The notes under the pieces were generated by a model, which saw only the letters and a program-made list of their open reading frames with translations, was not told where the DNA came from and did not search any database. Below are positions 17,505-25,594 of a DNA stretch of 64,000 bases, in pieces. The DNA comes from Treponema sp. GTDB taxonomy: Bacteria; Spirochaetota; Spirochaetia; Treponematales; Breznakiellaceae. Numbering within the stretch: position 1 is the stretch's first letter; every line of letters begins with the position of its first letter. The stretch is taken from the NCBI GenBank assembly GCA_009784935.1, contig WQXI01000002.1, forward strand, positions 1 to 64,000, in the 5' to 3' direction. Made by a program: the position numbers and the translations under genes.

Positions 17505-18644
17505 TTAGTTTACTTTTCTGTCTTTCCAGATAAAACCTTTGCCAGAAACTGATCTAAACCACGACCATGCACCCATGTATAAAAAATTTATAATCATAAG
17601 CGGCCAGAAAAAACTATACCACCAGTTTAAACGCTGTCCAAGAAAAATAAAAAACCATGTTAAAGTATAAAGGATATTAACAATTACAATATGTAATAGC
17701 CAGGGTGTTAAACCCAGACTGCTGGTAATTAAATTGTATATAAGCAGCGGGAAAGGTAAAAATAAAAAGAGTAAAATAGCGATAATTATAAAAAATAATA
17801 TAAATGTATTCTTTCCTAAAAAATCAAAAATATTTTTTCCTATCCCTTCAATTGCGCGACGGTATCCGTTGTACATTCTACAGTGAACATATTCACAGAT
17901 ATAAAAGAATCTTGTAGAATAACCCTTTTTTTTAACAATACGGCTCATATAAATATCTTCTGATGTTCTTTTCTTGAATGCTTCACACCCGCCGATTGCT
18001 TTAAAAACATCATTGCGGACAGCAATAAAATGGCCAATTGCCGCGGAAAACCAGGACAGTTTTGTAATACGGTTCAAAAAAAGAGGGAGTATAAACCCAG
18101 TAAGAAGAAACATTAACGGAACCGCAATTATTTCGCCGAATGTTAAAAATTTCTGTCCGATATAACCGGAAATCATATCTATTTTTAAATTATGCATGTT
18201 TGTAACAGCCCACGAAATACTTTCAGGGCTGTGCTCTGTATCTGCGTCGGTAAAAATAAAAATATCGCCTTTTGCATGCAAAGAAAGCTGATGAAGCGCA
18301 AATGGTTTTCCGTACCAGTCTTCGGGAAGAGGCTTCCCGTCAAATACTTTTACCCTGGAGTCCTCTTTTGCAATCTGTTCAAGAATAGCCGCTGTGTTAT
18401 CTGTCGAATTATCGTTTAAAACAAGAATTTCATAATTTTTATAAAGCTGGTTTCTAAGGCTTGTAAGGCACTTTTGCGCATTTTTTTCTTCGTTGCGCAT
18501 TGGGATCAATACAGAGACCAAAGGACCGTCAAAAATTTCCGGTCTCTTTGTAAAACGCCGCATTTCGTAATGGTTTCCCAAAGATAGCAATAAAAAATAA
18601 AATGAAATAATTATCAATATATAGTAATAATATACGCTTAACAT
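17505..18644 (-). CDS. GT2-family glycosyltransferase with C-terminal membrane segments
   Basis: A 379-residue membrane enzyme with one N-terminal hydrophobic helix and a GT2 catalytic domain: VSVLIPMRNEEKN, NDNSTDNT, FTDADTEH (the DXD), and KKRTSEDIYMSRIV (the ED base region). Several hydrophobic segments follow from about residue 270. It resembles hopene- or carotenoid-associated glycosyltransferases and ceramide-glucosyltransferase-like proteins. It likely adds a sugar to the polyene lipid at the membrane. It is the last gene of the leftward export operon, 15 bases after the MMPL gene. Confidence 0.85.
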   Translation of the reverse strand: MLSVYYYYILIIISFYFLLLSLGNHYEMRRFTKRPEIFDGPLVSVLIPMRNEEKNAQKCLTSLRNQLYKNYEILVLNDNSTDNTAAILEQIAKEDSRVKVFDGKPLPEDWYGKPFALHQLSLHAKGDIFIFTDADTEHSPESISWAVTNMHNLKIDMISGYIGQKFLTFGEIIAVPLMFLLTGFILPLFLNRITKLSWFSAAIGHFIAVRNDVFKAIGGCEAFKKRTSEDIYMSRIVKKKGYSTRFFYICEYVHCRMYNGYRRAIEGIGKNIFDFLGKNTFILFFIIIAILLFLFLPFPLLIYNLITSSLGLTPWLLHIVIVNILYTLTWFFIFLGQRLNWWYSFFWPLMIINFLYMGAWSWFRSVSGKGFIWKDRKVN

Positions 18645-18659
18645 TTATTCACCATAAAT

Positions 18660-21065
18660 TTATTTATCATCCATTATTCCCTGTAAAAGCATTGTGAATA
18701 CGAAAGCCGCAGCCAGTCCAGTTGCAACAGTCAGCCCCAAAATATTAACAGGCGTAAAGCTGCTAAAAGTTAAAATACCGAATGAAAGGCCGGAAGTAAT
18801 AAAAGATAAAAGCACCGCAAAGCGCACAAGTTTTTTTTCTGTTCCGGTTTTACTGCCGGACATAAAAATATTAAAATCAGTCCCCAAGCCAAAAACTAAA
18901 ATAAGAGCAGAAATAGGTAAAAACCCTAGAGGTATATTTTTAACAGCCAGAACAGCCAAAGCGGCAAGTATTCCCAAAGCTGGAGTTATACAAATTACTA
19001 TACTCTTTTTTAAAGGATAAACTTTAAATATTACAATTGATATTATAATATAAGCTGCAAAAAATAACATCACAATAATACTGGTAAGGTAATCTAAATC
19101 GCTGTTTATATCTTCTTCTTTATTGATTAAATACACAAAATCGTGTTTATCAGCAATGGATCTAAATACTTCTAAATCTTTTGCATGAAAAGGAAACACA
19201 CAAGAATAATAATACCCGTTTACTTCACCTATCCAAAGATTAGAAACATCCGCCCAAAATCTTACATCTTTTGGAGTGTAATAAATTTCTCCGGCAGCAA
19301 ATTCCGCATAAAAGATTTCTTCATAATATTCCGGAGCCAATCCAAGGTTGAAATACTGCAGCCTGGCATGAGGCAATAGAGCGCTCATAGCTTTATAGGT
19401 ATTTTTTTGGTTTTCAATCGAAGGTACAAACATCGAAGTTCCTATGAATGAACTTAGATTCCCCTTGGTTATCTCTTCTTCCAGCAGTAAGATAAGCCTT
19501 TCTTCGTTTTTTAGAGTTTCTTCGGCGCTGCTGCCCGAAACAATAAAATACCAGGGCGAAGAACCGTGATCCAGTACCATAGCTGCTCTTTTTTCTGACT
19601 CCTCAAGAAAAGGCGACATTGTGTAAAGGGAACCTAAATCAGTTCTTATTTTTAAACCATGAGGGTTAAAACAAAGAATAATAATAAAGACTCCTGCCAA
19701 AACCGAAGCAATACTTATTCTTAATACCGGAGGTATAGAGAATTTAATTCTTTCCGGAAATTTAAGCTTGGAAAGCAGATGTCTTTTACTCTCATCCGGC
19801 AGTTTTATCAGCGGATAGATACAGTAGGCGGTAAGAAAAGAACTAATTAACCCCACCATAGTAAAAACCGAAAACTGCTTAAATATAGGGAAAGGTGTAA
19901 AAAGAATAGATAAAAAACAAAGCGTAGAAGATATAAAACACATTATAAGGCTTTTAGAAATAGAAGAACGAATTTCCATTCCGTTTTTTAATGCAGGATT
20001 TCCCCGCCACGAAATAAAAAAATGAATAGAATAGTCTATGCATATTCCTATCAAGGTTGTGCCGAATATAAATGTAAAAACATGAATTTCTCTAAAAACT
20101 AAAAATACTGTTGCTGTTGCGAGCACTAATGAGATTGAAACATCCAGTATCGAAAAAATTATAGGAATGGGCGAACGGAAAATAACTAAAAAGAGCAAAA
20201 GAATAAAAACCATCGCTATAATACAAAGAATCATGATTTCTTTTTGTGCGCTGGAAGCGCTTTCGTAACTATGAAAAGGAACTCCGGAAAAATATAATTC
20301 AAGTTCTGGTTCAGATCCTTTAATCAATGCAGCGGCGGAATAAATATCGCCGATGATATTGTCTGCAATATTAGTAATAGAAACTGCCGCAGGAGAAAAC
20401 GTCATTCTAAGGACAACATACCAAATCCCGTCTATTTGAACAGAAAGAACATCTTCTTTAATACCAAGATTCCCGCTTGCAAGCAAAGACGATGAAAGAA
20501 ACTCTTTCATTCGTCTGTCTGTGAGAAGAAAAGGATCTTCGTCTATATTATTGAGCGGAAAAAAGTTAAACGCTCCATAAACCGAAGCCAGAGCGTCAAT
20601 GGCAATTTCTTCTGCGTCTCCTGATTCCAGCAATTCTACTGTTTTTTTATCAGCAATAACAAAACGGGATTTGTAAAAATACTCAGTAATTTCTGCGATT
20701 TCTGGACCATCAAAAAAAAGAGAGGCCTTTTCAACCACGGCTGTATTTTTAAATTCGTTATAAAAAGAAACCGCTGTATTTTTTGCTTTTTCAAAAACGG
20801 GAGATGCAAAAAGAATAACTGCTTCACGGCTGTTTCTTTCTTCCAGAACATTATCAGCTTCAGCAACCTTAGACATGTTTCTCTGCGGAAACAAATCCAA
20901 AAGCTGAGTACTTAAACGAAGCGGAGGCGCAAAAAATAACGATAACCCCAACAATACAGGGATACCCAAATGAATGATAAACCAAAGTTTAAGGGAAATG
21001 TGCTTCTTACGAAGTGACTTCGTACGAAGCAGCATATTATGGAATTGTAAAAAAAGCTCTTTCAT
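18660..21065 (-). CDS. MMPL/RND-family exporter (ApeM-like)
   Basis: This 801-residue transporter has a first transmembrane helix, a large periplasmic loop, and a block of helices with IFGTTLIGICIDYSIHFF, where the Asp is the likely proton relay. A second loop and second helix block with LVFGLGTDFNIFMSG follow. This is the two-fold layout of MMPL lipid exporters. Aryl-polyene clusters encode one such protein. It should move the lipid out of the inner membrane and hand it to the LolA-like carrier encoded just upstream. It overlaps that gene by 29 bases. Confidence 0.9.
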   Translation of the reverse strand: MKELFLQFHNMLLRTKSLRKKHISLKLWFIIHLGIPVLLGLSLFFAPPLRLSTQLLDLFPQRNMSKVAEADNVLEERNSREAVILFASPVFEKAKNTAVSFYNEFKNTAVVEKASLFFDGPEIAEITEYFYKSRFVIADKKTVELLESGDAEEIAIDALASVYGAFNFFPLNNIDEDPFLLTDRRMKEFLSSSLLASGNLGIKEDVLSVQIDGIWYVVLRMTFSPAAVSITNIADNIIGDIYSAAALIKGSEPELELYFSGVPFHSYESASSAQKEIMILCIIAMVFILLLFLVIFRSPIPIIFSILDVSISLVLATATVFLVFREIHVFTFIFGTTLIGICIDYSIHFFISWRGNPALKNGMEIRSSISKSLIMCFISSTLCFLSILFTPFPIFKQFSVFTMVGLISSFLTAYCIYPLIKLPDESKRHLLSKLKFPERIKFSIPPVLRISIASVLAGVFIIILCFNPHGLKIRTDLGSLYTMSPFLEESEKRAAMVLDHGSSPWYFIVSGSSAEETLKNEERLILLLEEEITKGNLSSFIGTSMFVPSIENQKNTYKAMSALLPHARLQYFNLGLAPEYYEEIFYAEFAAGEIYYTPKDVRFWADVSNLWIGEVNGYYYSCVFPFHAKDLEVFRSIADKHDFVYLINKEEDINSDLDYLTSIIVMLFFAAYIIISIVIFKVYPLKKSIVICITPALGILAALAVLAVKNIPLGFLPISALILVFGLGTDFNIFMSGSKTGTEKKLVRFAVLLSFITSGLSFGILTFSSFTPVNILGLTVATGLAAAFVFTMLLQGIMDDK

Positions 21066-21705
21066 TGTTATTAAGCGCTGCCGGATAATTGTGATTTGAC
21101 AATGTATACGTAATTACATCGCCGTTTTGTTCGAATATCTTAATAGAACGTATTGCGGATCCGCCGCTCATTGTTATTCTAGAAATAAAAGAAGAAAAAA
21201 CACTGTCCCGCGGTAAAAGCCCCATATTCCAATTAGAAACACTGCCTGTAAAGTAAACATCAAAATTTTCTAAAAGCCTCTGACTCTGACCGGAAAATAC
21301 CGAATTTATAACATCTGCCATCTGTGTAAAAGTTTCATTGCCTTGAGAGCTTATTACAGATTTTTGCCCGTTTGGTCTTGACTGCATAATAAAATCTTTT
21401 CCCATTATCATTGTAGAAGGAAAAGGCTGTAATGTATCCCAAACCATTCCTTGTTCTGCCGCAATTAAAAAATTACCGGAAGATACAAGCGATCTATTAA
21501 GACGATTTAAGTATTTTTCTTGTACAAAATTTCCTCTGACAATAGGTCTTTCAGAAAGATTTGCACAGGTAACATTGAAAGTATTTCTAGTCTGCGATGT
21601 TAGCGGATGACGGAAAACTTCTTCTTCTGCCCAGACATCGGTATTAATACCGTAAAAAAATGCAAAGAAAAAGCATATTAATAAAATAATGCCGCTTTTA
21701 TTCAT
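21037..21705 (-). CDS. LolA-like periplasmic carrier (ApeL-like)
   Basis: A 222-residue secreted protein with a signal peptide (about 1-27, ending VWAEE) and a LolA-type half-barrel: RGNFVQEKYLNRLNRSLVSSGNFLI and MVWDTLQPFPSTMIMG. LolA-like proteins shield lipidated cargo while crossing the periplasm. Aryl-polyene clusters carry their own LolA-like gene, thought to carry polyene lipid to the outer membrane. It is translated from an ATG overlapping the end of the lipoprotein gene by 8 bases and overlaps the exporter by 29. Confidence 0.85.
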   Translation of the reverse strand: MNKSGIILLICFFFAFFYGINTDVWAEEEVFRHPLTSQTRNTFNVTCANLSERPIVRGNFVQEKYLNRLNRSLVSSGNFLIAAEQGMVWDTLQPFPSTMIMGKDFIMQSRPNGQKSVISSQGNETFTQMADVINSVFSGQSQRLLENFDVYFTGSVSNWNMGLLPRDSVFSSFISRITMSGGSAIRSIKIFEQNGDVITYTLSNHNYPAALNNNERAFFTIP

Positions 21706-22279
21706 GGAAGGCTCCTTCCAGAGTATAAGTGTATTTACGCAAATGATTTACCAGTTTAACAGCTCTCCCCGTTTTTTCAATCTCAATTATAACATTATTT
21801 CCGTTTAAAATACGACGGCTGCCGTCGCCGTCTGTAGTTTCTAAAACAAGACCGCTGTCACTTAGTGAATTGCCCAGCAGAATTGGATCATAAAAGCAAA
21901 GTTGAAAATCGGCAATTATATATTCCGGTCTAATATACTGTAAAACAATCCTTGGAAAAACAGTCGACGAAAAATGTACAGCGCCGGCTGTGTAAGAAAG
22001 CTCTCCTATGCTTGCGCCAAACTCATTAAAAAGCGTCATCTCTATTGCATTTTCATCTGCCTTAACCCATGCATTTAAAAAATAAATCTGACCCCTGAAT
22101 TCGGCAGATAAAAATTGAGCCATGTCCATAGCTTGTTCGATTCCTTCCGTTGGAAGTAAAACGAACTTTGAGCTGTCTGTAAGATTTACATGCAATACAT
22201 CTTTTCTGGCTGCCGATGCACACGAAAAAAGACATACAACGCAGACCGAGAAAAAGAAAAACAGCTTCATGGTACGCAT
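21698..22279 (-). CDS. DUF3261-like lipoprotein (ApeN-like)
   Basis: This 193-residue predicted lipoprotein has a short hydrophobic signal and a lipobox ending LFSCAS. The body has the low-charge beta character of DUF3261 proteins of aryl-polyene clusters (ILQYIRPEYIIADFQLCFYDP). Those are thought to receive polyene lipid at the outer membrane. It is the first gene of the leftward export operon (lipoprotein, LolA, MMPL, GT2). Its ATG lies eight bases after a TATAAT, so it is likely leaderless. A second in-frame ATG lies at 22270. The family call rests on context and general features. Confidence 0.7.
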   Translation of the reverse strand: MRTMKLFFFFSVCVVCLFSCASAARKDVLHVNLTDSSKFVLLPTEGIEQAMDMAQFLSAEFRGQIYFLNAWVKADENAIEMTLFNEFGASIGELSYTAGAVHFSSTVFPRIVLQYIRPEYIIADFQLCFYDPILLGNSLSDSGLVLETTDGDGSRRILNGNNVIIEIEKTGRAVKLVNHLRKYTYTLEGAFHE

Positions 22280-22287
22280 ATTACAGC

Positions 22288-22316
22288 ATTATATGCAGGA
22301 TTGTTACAATTGTCAA
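22288..22316 (-). promoter_or_regulatory. Perfect consensus promoter of the export operon
   Basis: On the minus strand TTGACA (22311-22316), 17 bases, TATAAT (22288-22293). The ATG begins eight bases after the -10 box. Confidence 0.8.
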
Positions 22317-22354
22317 CAGAACGCATTATTTCTAAAATGGTATAAAAGCAAATG

Positions 22355-22573
22355 CTATAAATCCAAATCCTCTCGCGCTTCATCAATAGACTTGTACCAT
22401 TTTGCAGATACTTCGCCGCGCATTATAGCTCTGGATTCTTCCATAGCAGCCAAAACTTTAGCATTATAAGGTAATGCTCCTGTTTTGGGGTCTCTTAGTC
22501 TTGAACAAATAGGACATTCCTCACCTATTCCTGTTTCGAGAATTGTTTCTTTTGTCTCTAGTACAGCATTCAT
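22355..22573 (-). CDS. RelB/DinJ-like orphan antitoxin
   Basis: The 72-residue protein has CPICSRLRDPKTGALPYNAK, then AAMEESRAIMRGEVSAKWY and SIDEAREDLDL. This C-terminal pattern is that of RelB/DinJ-family antitoxins (A-IEEG-x-Y-S-ID-Dx). The usual N-terminal ribbon-helix-helix part is missing; instead there is a short stretch with CPIC. No toxin gene follows. It may be a worn antitoxin or a free-standing regulator. It is separated from the export operon by the promoter region. Confidence 0.55.
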   Translation of the reverse strand: MNAVLETKETILETGIGEECPICSRLRDPKTGALPYNAKVLAAMEESRAIMRGEVSAKWYKSIDEAREDLDL

Positions 22574-22890
22574 AAGTTATTCCTATTAACTAAGTGTAAA
22601 CCTTTTTAAAGAAAAAATCAATATTCGTTAATTACTTCGAGCTTCGGTAAGCTCAGCAACCTTAGCGTGGGGCTCTTTTTCTTATCCCTCCGTGTCCTCA
22701 TGAAACCCTGCGAGCTCTGCGAGAGGTCTTCTTTATATGATCTCTGTCACAGTTTAGCAAATAATTTCCCGTTTTCTCTCGTTTTCTAAAGCGCCGTGCA
22801 CGCCCACGCCATATACATGTAGAACTTTCTTTTGAAGGTTTTATGTTTTTTAAAAAGTACTTTATTAAGTACTATTCTGCGGAGTTCATT
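22574..22890. other. Gene-free region with degraded repeat pieces
   Basis: No gene is seen. The stretch 22636-22740 holds pieces of the degenerate CTCTGTG / CGAGCTCTGCGAGAGG kind that recur around this module. From about 22765 the sequence (CTCGTTTTCTAAaGCGCC...) resembles the region upstream of the intact Rpn gene (36570-36650), so it is the remains of that gene's promoter region. Confidence 0.5.
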
Positions 22891-22934
22891 ATGAAAACTA
22901 ACAAAAAGTTCAAGGATAGTGTTTGCAGAATAAA

Positions 22935-23398
22935 TAACCACAGAGTACACGGAGTTTTAGGAGTTTTAAGACCAAGAGGAGGAATGCTATATGGAATTTG
23001 ATACATTAACAGGGAAAATAATCGAGTGCGCTATGGATGTACATACTGCTTTGGGACCCGGATTATTGGAAAACGCATATAAGGAATGCTTGTTTTATAA
23101 ACTAAGCAAAAATGGGCTTTATGTGGAAAAAGAGAAACCTCTGCCTTTAGTTTTTGAAAAGGTATATCTTGATTGCGGATATAGGATAGATTTACTAGTT
23201 GAGAATACTGTAGTTATTGAATTAAAATGCGTAAAAAAGATAGAGGATATTCATTTGGCACAAATGCTTACATATCTTAAATTAGGAAAATATAAAGTAG
23301 GGTTAATTATTAATTATAATGTTGCTTCATTAAAAGATGGCATAAAACGGATTGTAAATTAATTACCTCTCTGTGAAACTCTGTGACCTCTGTGGTTA
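22935..23398 (+). mobile_element. GxxExxY cassette with imperfect terminal inverted repeats
   Basis: The 464-bp cassette begins TAACCACAGAGtaCACgGAG (22935-22954). It ends with the inverse of TAACCACAGAGgtCACaGAG (23379-23398); 17 of 20 bases match. It holds only the GxxExxY gene. Related ACCACAGAG-type sequence is common beside GxxExxY genes in many bacteria (from memory). The cassette fills the gap in the Rpn pseudogene. It encodes no transposase, so movement would need help in trans. Confidence 0.6.
22991..23362 (+). CDS. GxxExxY protein (PD-(D/E)XK nuclease-like)
   Basis: The 123-residue protein carries the family motif GPGLLENAY (GxxxExxY type). It is followed by DCGYRIDLLVENTVVIELKCV, a PD-(D/E)XK-like core with D and E-x-K, and by AQMLTYLKLGKYKVGLIINYN. 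The family is widespread and often found next to mobile DNA. Its role is not established. It has a GGAGGAATG ribosome-binding site. It is the only gene in the cassette within the Rpn pseudogene. Confidence 0.85.
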   Translation: MEFDTLTGKIIECAMDVHTALGPGLLENAYKECLFYKLSKNGLYVEKEKPLPLVFEKVYLDCGYRIDLLVENTVVIELKCVKKIEDIHLAQMLTYLKLGKYKVGLIINYNVASLKDGIKRIVN

Positions 23399-23715
23399 AA
23401 TTATTGGGTCAAATGAAGCTGTAAAAGAGGCTATTAATTATTGTCACAGGCATGATATACTTGTAGAGTTCTTAGAAAAACATGGGTCAGGAGTTTTGGG
23501 AATGATTTTAACTGAATGGAACACAGAAGACGCAATCGCTTTTGCCCGGCAAGAAGAAAGGGAAGAGGCGTACAAGTTAAAAGACAACGAAACTGCGAAG
23601 AGACTTTTAGCAGAAGGATCTACTCTCGAGTTCACTCAAAAAATCACCGGGCTTGATCTAGAGACAATTAGGGAGCTTTCCTCTGCTTCTTAATAATTAA
23701 ATTAATTGTTATTTA

Positions 23716-23744
23716 AAGAGTCTGCAAACGCAGGCTCTTTTTTT
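23716..23744 (+). terminator. Terminator of the Rpn pseudogene
   Basis: AGAGTCTGC-aaac-GCAGGCTCT is followed by seven or more T. The same stem and loop stand after the intact Rpn gene at 35607-35636, differing by one base in the stem. Confidence 0.9.
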
Positions 23745-23830
23745 ATTATAAAAATTATATGGTTAAGAGCCTCACACGGAGACACAAAGGCGCAGAGAAC
23801 ACAGAGGAAGCCTTGTGATTTTTTTTACCG

Positions 23831-24763
23831 TTATCTTAAACTTACCCCGACATTTAATGAAAATTTAAATCCTGTAATTTTAGAGCCAATGCCGGATGTA
23901 TACGATAATTGACCTCCTAACGAAAACCCATTAAAATTGTACCCACCTATAATTGTTGGAGTAATAAAACCGTCACCTAAAGAAAATAAAAATGAAGAAC
24001 TACCATAACGTAAGTTTGGAGCACCGATTAACTTAATTAATCCTCCAAAATAAAAATCATCAAAATAAACATATCCTAAACCAATAGGAAAATAAATATT
24101 TAATGCATCACCACCTATTAAATTCTCTATTCCTATTGAAATAGTAAAACCAGATTTTCCAATAAAAAATAAATCTACTCCAACTAATATCCCATTTGTT
24201 ACTATACCGCCAAAGCCAGGTACAGCTTCATTTTGTAAAAAATTAAGATTTCCTAAAAACTGCAGTCCAACCCCAAACATCGCTAAAATCGATCCGCTGC
24301 TTTCGGAATAAAAATTCTGATTCATTAAGGCATTATCTGCCACCGCGTCTGCAGGAGCTTCAGTACGACCGACCAACCTAAAAGAAGAAGGCGGACCGTC
24401 TTTATACTCCAAAACTAAACTCGGTCCGGGCGTTCTTATCCATTGGACTCTTAAAAATATATGTGTTTGAGTCAGAGTCATTAGAACGCCGTCACCTGTA
24501 TTCTCTGTCACAAAGGAACCGGCAAGGAAATTCCTTCCGTTTCTTGTCGCTATCCATGTATCTCCGCCAAATTGAAACTTTAGATTATTTCCCGCTATAG
24601 GAATCGCAGGCAGACTATTTAATGCTACCTGCTGTAATGTCGGCGCACCGAGCTGAGGCGCTTGAGAAAAAGCCGGAACTGCCCCGCAAAGCAATAAAAA
24701 TATCATCAAGATTAAAACAGTAAAAAACCTGCAAAAATTTTTATTAATAACATCAGTAACCAT
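23831..24763 (-). CDS. Predicted outer-membrane protein, copy A
   Basis: This 310-residue protein has a signal peptide (about 10-34, ending AFSQA). A soluble domain (35-155, PTLQQVALNSLPAIPIAGN to SSFRLVGRTEA) is almost identical to copy B at 34530. The rest looks like a small beta-barrel (LDLFFIGKSGFT, IGLGYVYFDDFYFGG, IGGYNFNGFSLGGQLSY) ending in VGVSLR. Strands are shared between copies while loops differ in length and sequence, as expected for surface loops. I do not know the family or ligand. A GAGGGGG site precedes the ATG. A divergent XRE regulator and a triple operator-like array lie upstream. Confidence 0.7.
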   Translation of the reverse strand: MVTDVINKNFCRFFTVLILMIFLLLCGAVPAFSQAPQLGAPTLQQVALNSLPAIPIAGNNLKFQFGGDTWIATRNGRNFLAGSFVTENTGDGVLMTLTQTHIFLRVQWIRTPGPSLVLEYKDGPPSSFRLVGRTEAPADAVADNALMNQNFYSESSGSILAMFGVGLQFLGNLNFLQNEAVPGFGGIVTNGILVGVDLFFIGKSGFTISIGIENLIGGDALNIYFPIGLGYVYFDDFYFGGLIKLIGAPNLRYGSSSFLFSLGDGFITPTIIGGYNFNGFSLGGQLSYTSGIGSKITGFKFSLNVGVSLR

Positions 24764-24809
24764 AAAAACCCCCTCTTAATGCCAACATGTCCCTATTTTT
24801 AGTATAAGA

Positions 24810-24890
24810 ATACCTCAATTGAGATATTTAATATAATTAAACATCTCATTCGAAATATTGTCAAGCTCAAAATACCTAAATTGTTATATT
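24810..24890. promoter_or_regulatory. Three operator-like repeats at exact 31-bp spacing
   Basis: Related 19-base elements start at 24810 (ATACCTCAATTGAGATATT), 24841 (ACATCTCATTCGAAATATT) and 24872 (ATACCTAAATTGTTATATT). The first and third match in 16 of 19 bases, the middle in 14 of 19 with the first. The first contains the palindrome CTCAATTGAG. The spacing puts all three on one face of the helix. They fill the gap between the outer-membrane protein gene and the XRE gene, so the XRE protein is the likely binder (inferred). Confidence 0.65.
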
Positions 24891-24899
24891 TTTTATCAA

Positions 24900-25238
24900 A
24901 TGAAAGATAGTTTTAAAGAAAATTTAAGGGCTGAGCTTGATTATCAAGGGATAACGGTTAAAGAATTAAGCGCAAAAACAGGTATTGCGAAGGGCACGCT
25001 TGACGGCTATCTAGGGGTAAGAGCTTCTATGCCGCCTGCTGATATAGCTGCCAAAATTTCCGGCGCCCTGGGCGTATCTGTTGAATACTTAATTTCCGGC
25101 AAAGAAGCAGTAAAACAAGATAAATTACTGGATCAGAATGTTCGTTCGATTGTTCAGATATTAGGAGAATTAAGTAAAAAGGATATCGAAACAATACTAG
25201 AATTATCAAAAATCCTAAAAAATAAATCAGAAGAATAA
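24900..25238 (+). CDS. XRE-family transcriptional regulator (A)
   Basis: The 112-residue protein has an N-terminal Cro/CI helix-turn-helix: ITVKELSAKTGIAKGTLDGYL, then MPPADIAAKISGALGVSVEYLISG. A C-terminal helical tail follows (VRSIVQILGELSKKDIETILELSKIL), probably for dimerisation. I take the ATG at 24900; an upstream TTG would extend it through the operators and is unlikely. It is divergent from the outer-membrane protein gene and probably controls both. It differs from regulator B at 34052, so the two modules share layout but not the same regulator. Confidence 0.85.
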   Translation: MKDSFKENLRAELDYQGITVKELSAKTGIAKGTLDGYLGVRASMPPADIAAKISGALGVSVEYLISGKEAVKQDKLLDQNVRSIVQILGELSKKDIETILELSKILKNKSEE

Positions 25239-25594
25239 GGTATTCTTTCCCTCCACCCCCCAAACCCCCTTGCTAAAAAAAAAGTTATAATGTATATTGT
25301 TCTTTCCGTCAATGCGATTTATACTGTCAGAACGTAAATTGGGGTAAAACCTGTGGATAACTTCGGGATAAATAATGAGTATTGTAACTGGAAAAAAGGA
25401 GAGGGCAAATAACAAACGATATCTGTATCAAAATAATACTAATTCTTTATAGGATAAGGACTTAGTATGTATCTACCATATCAGATATTAAGTGGATGTT
25501 ATAAAAAATCATACAAATATTGACTTGAAAGTCATCGCAATTAATACTATCCTTGTGGATAACGTGTTAATAATTACTAATTAAGGGCTTAAGA
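25239..25594. other. Upstream part of oriC / dnaA regulatory region
   Basis: No gene is present. Two perfect DnaA boxes in reverse orientation (TGTGGATAA) lie at 25352-25360 and 25554-25562. The second sits between the dnaA promoter and the dnaA start, where DnaA could repress its own gene. The rest is AT-rich. The C-rich run at 25250-25270 shows no clear feature. Confidence 0.75.
25520..25550 (+). promoter_or_regulatory. Candidate dnaA promoter
   Basis: TTGACT (25520-25525) and TACTAT (25545-25550) are 19 bases apart, just before a DnaA box at 25554. The long spacer makes this tentative. Confidence 0.45.

Larger units (their letters stand above)
22891..23693 (+). pseudogene. Rpn-family nuclease pseudogene, centre replaced
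   Basis: The 5' end (22891-22926) reads MKTNKKFKDSV, the start of the intact Rpn gene at 35660-36550. The 3' end (about 23408-23693) matches its C-terminus: EAINYCHRHDILVEFLEKHG, then GMILTEWNTEDAIAFAR and TLEFTQKITGLDLETI. The middle, about 600 bases in the intact gene, is missing, and a GxxExxY cassette occupies the gap. Rpn proteins are PD-(D/E)XK nucleases that promote recombination. A frame from 23496 can still be read but is only the C-terminal tail. The transcription terminator is retained. Confidence 0.85.

Noticed and set aside
22636-22745. Gene or regulatory RNA in the CTC/GAG-rich stretch
   Set aside because: It consists of degenerate pieces like those near other repeats; no frame or stable fold stands out.
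23496-23693. A separate small gene at 23496
   Set aside because: It matches only the C-terminal tail of the intact Rpn protein, so it is part of the pseudogene.
24810-24890. A short CRISPR-like array
   Set aside because: Three related 19-mers with 12-base gaps are too few and too degenerate, the gaps are too short for spacers, and they sit in a divergent promoter next to an XRE gene.
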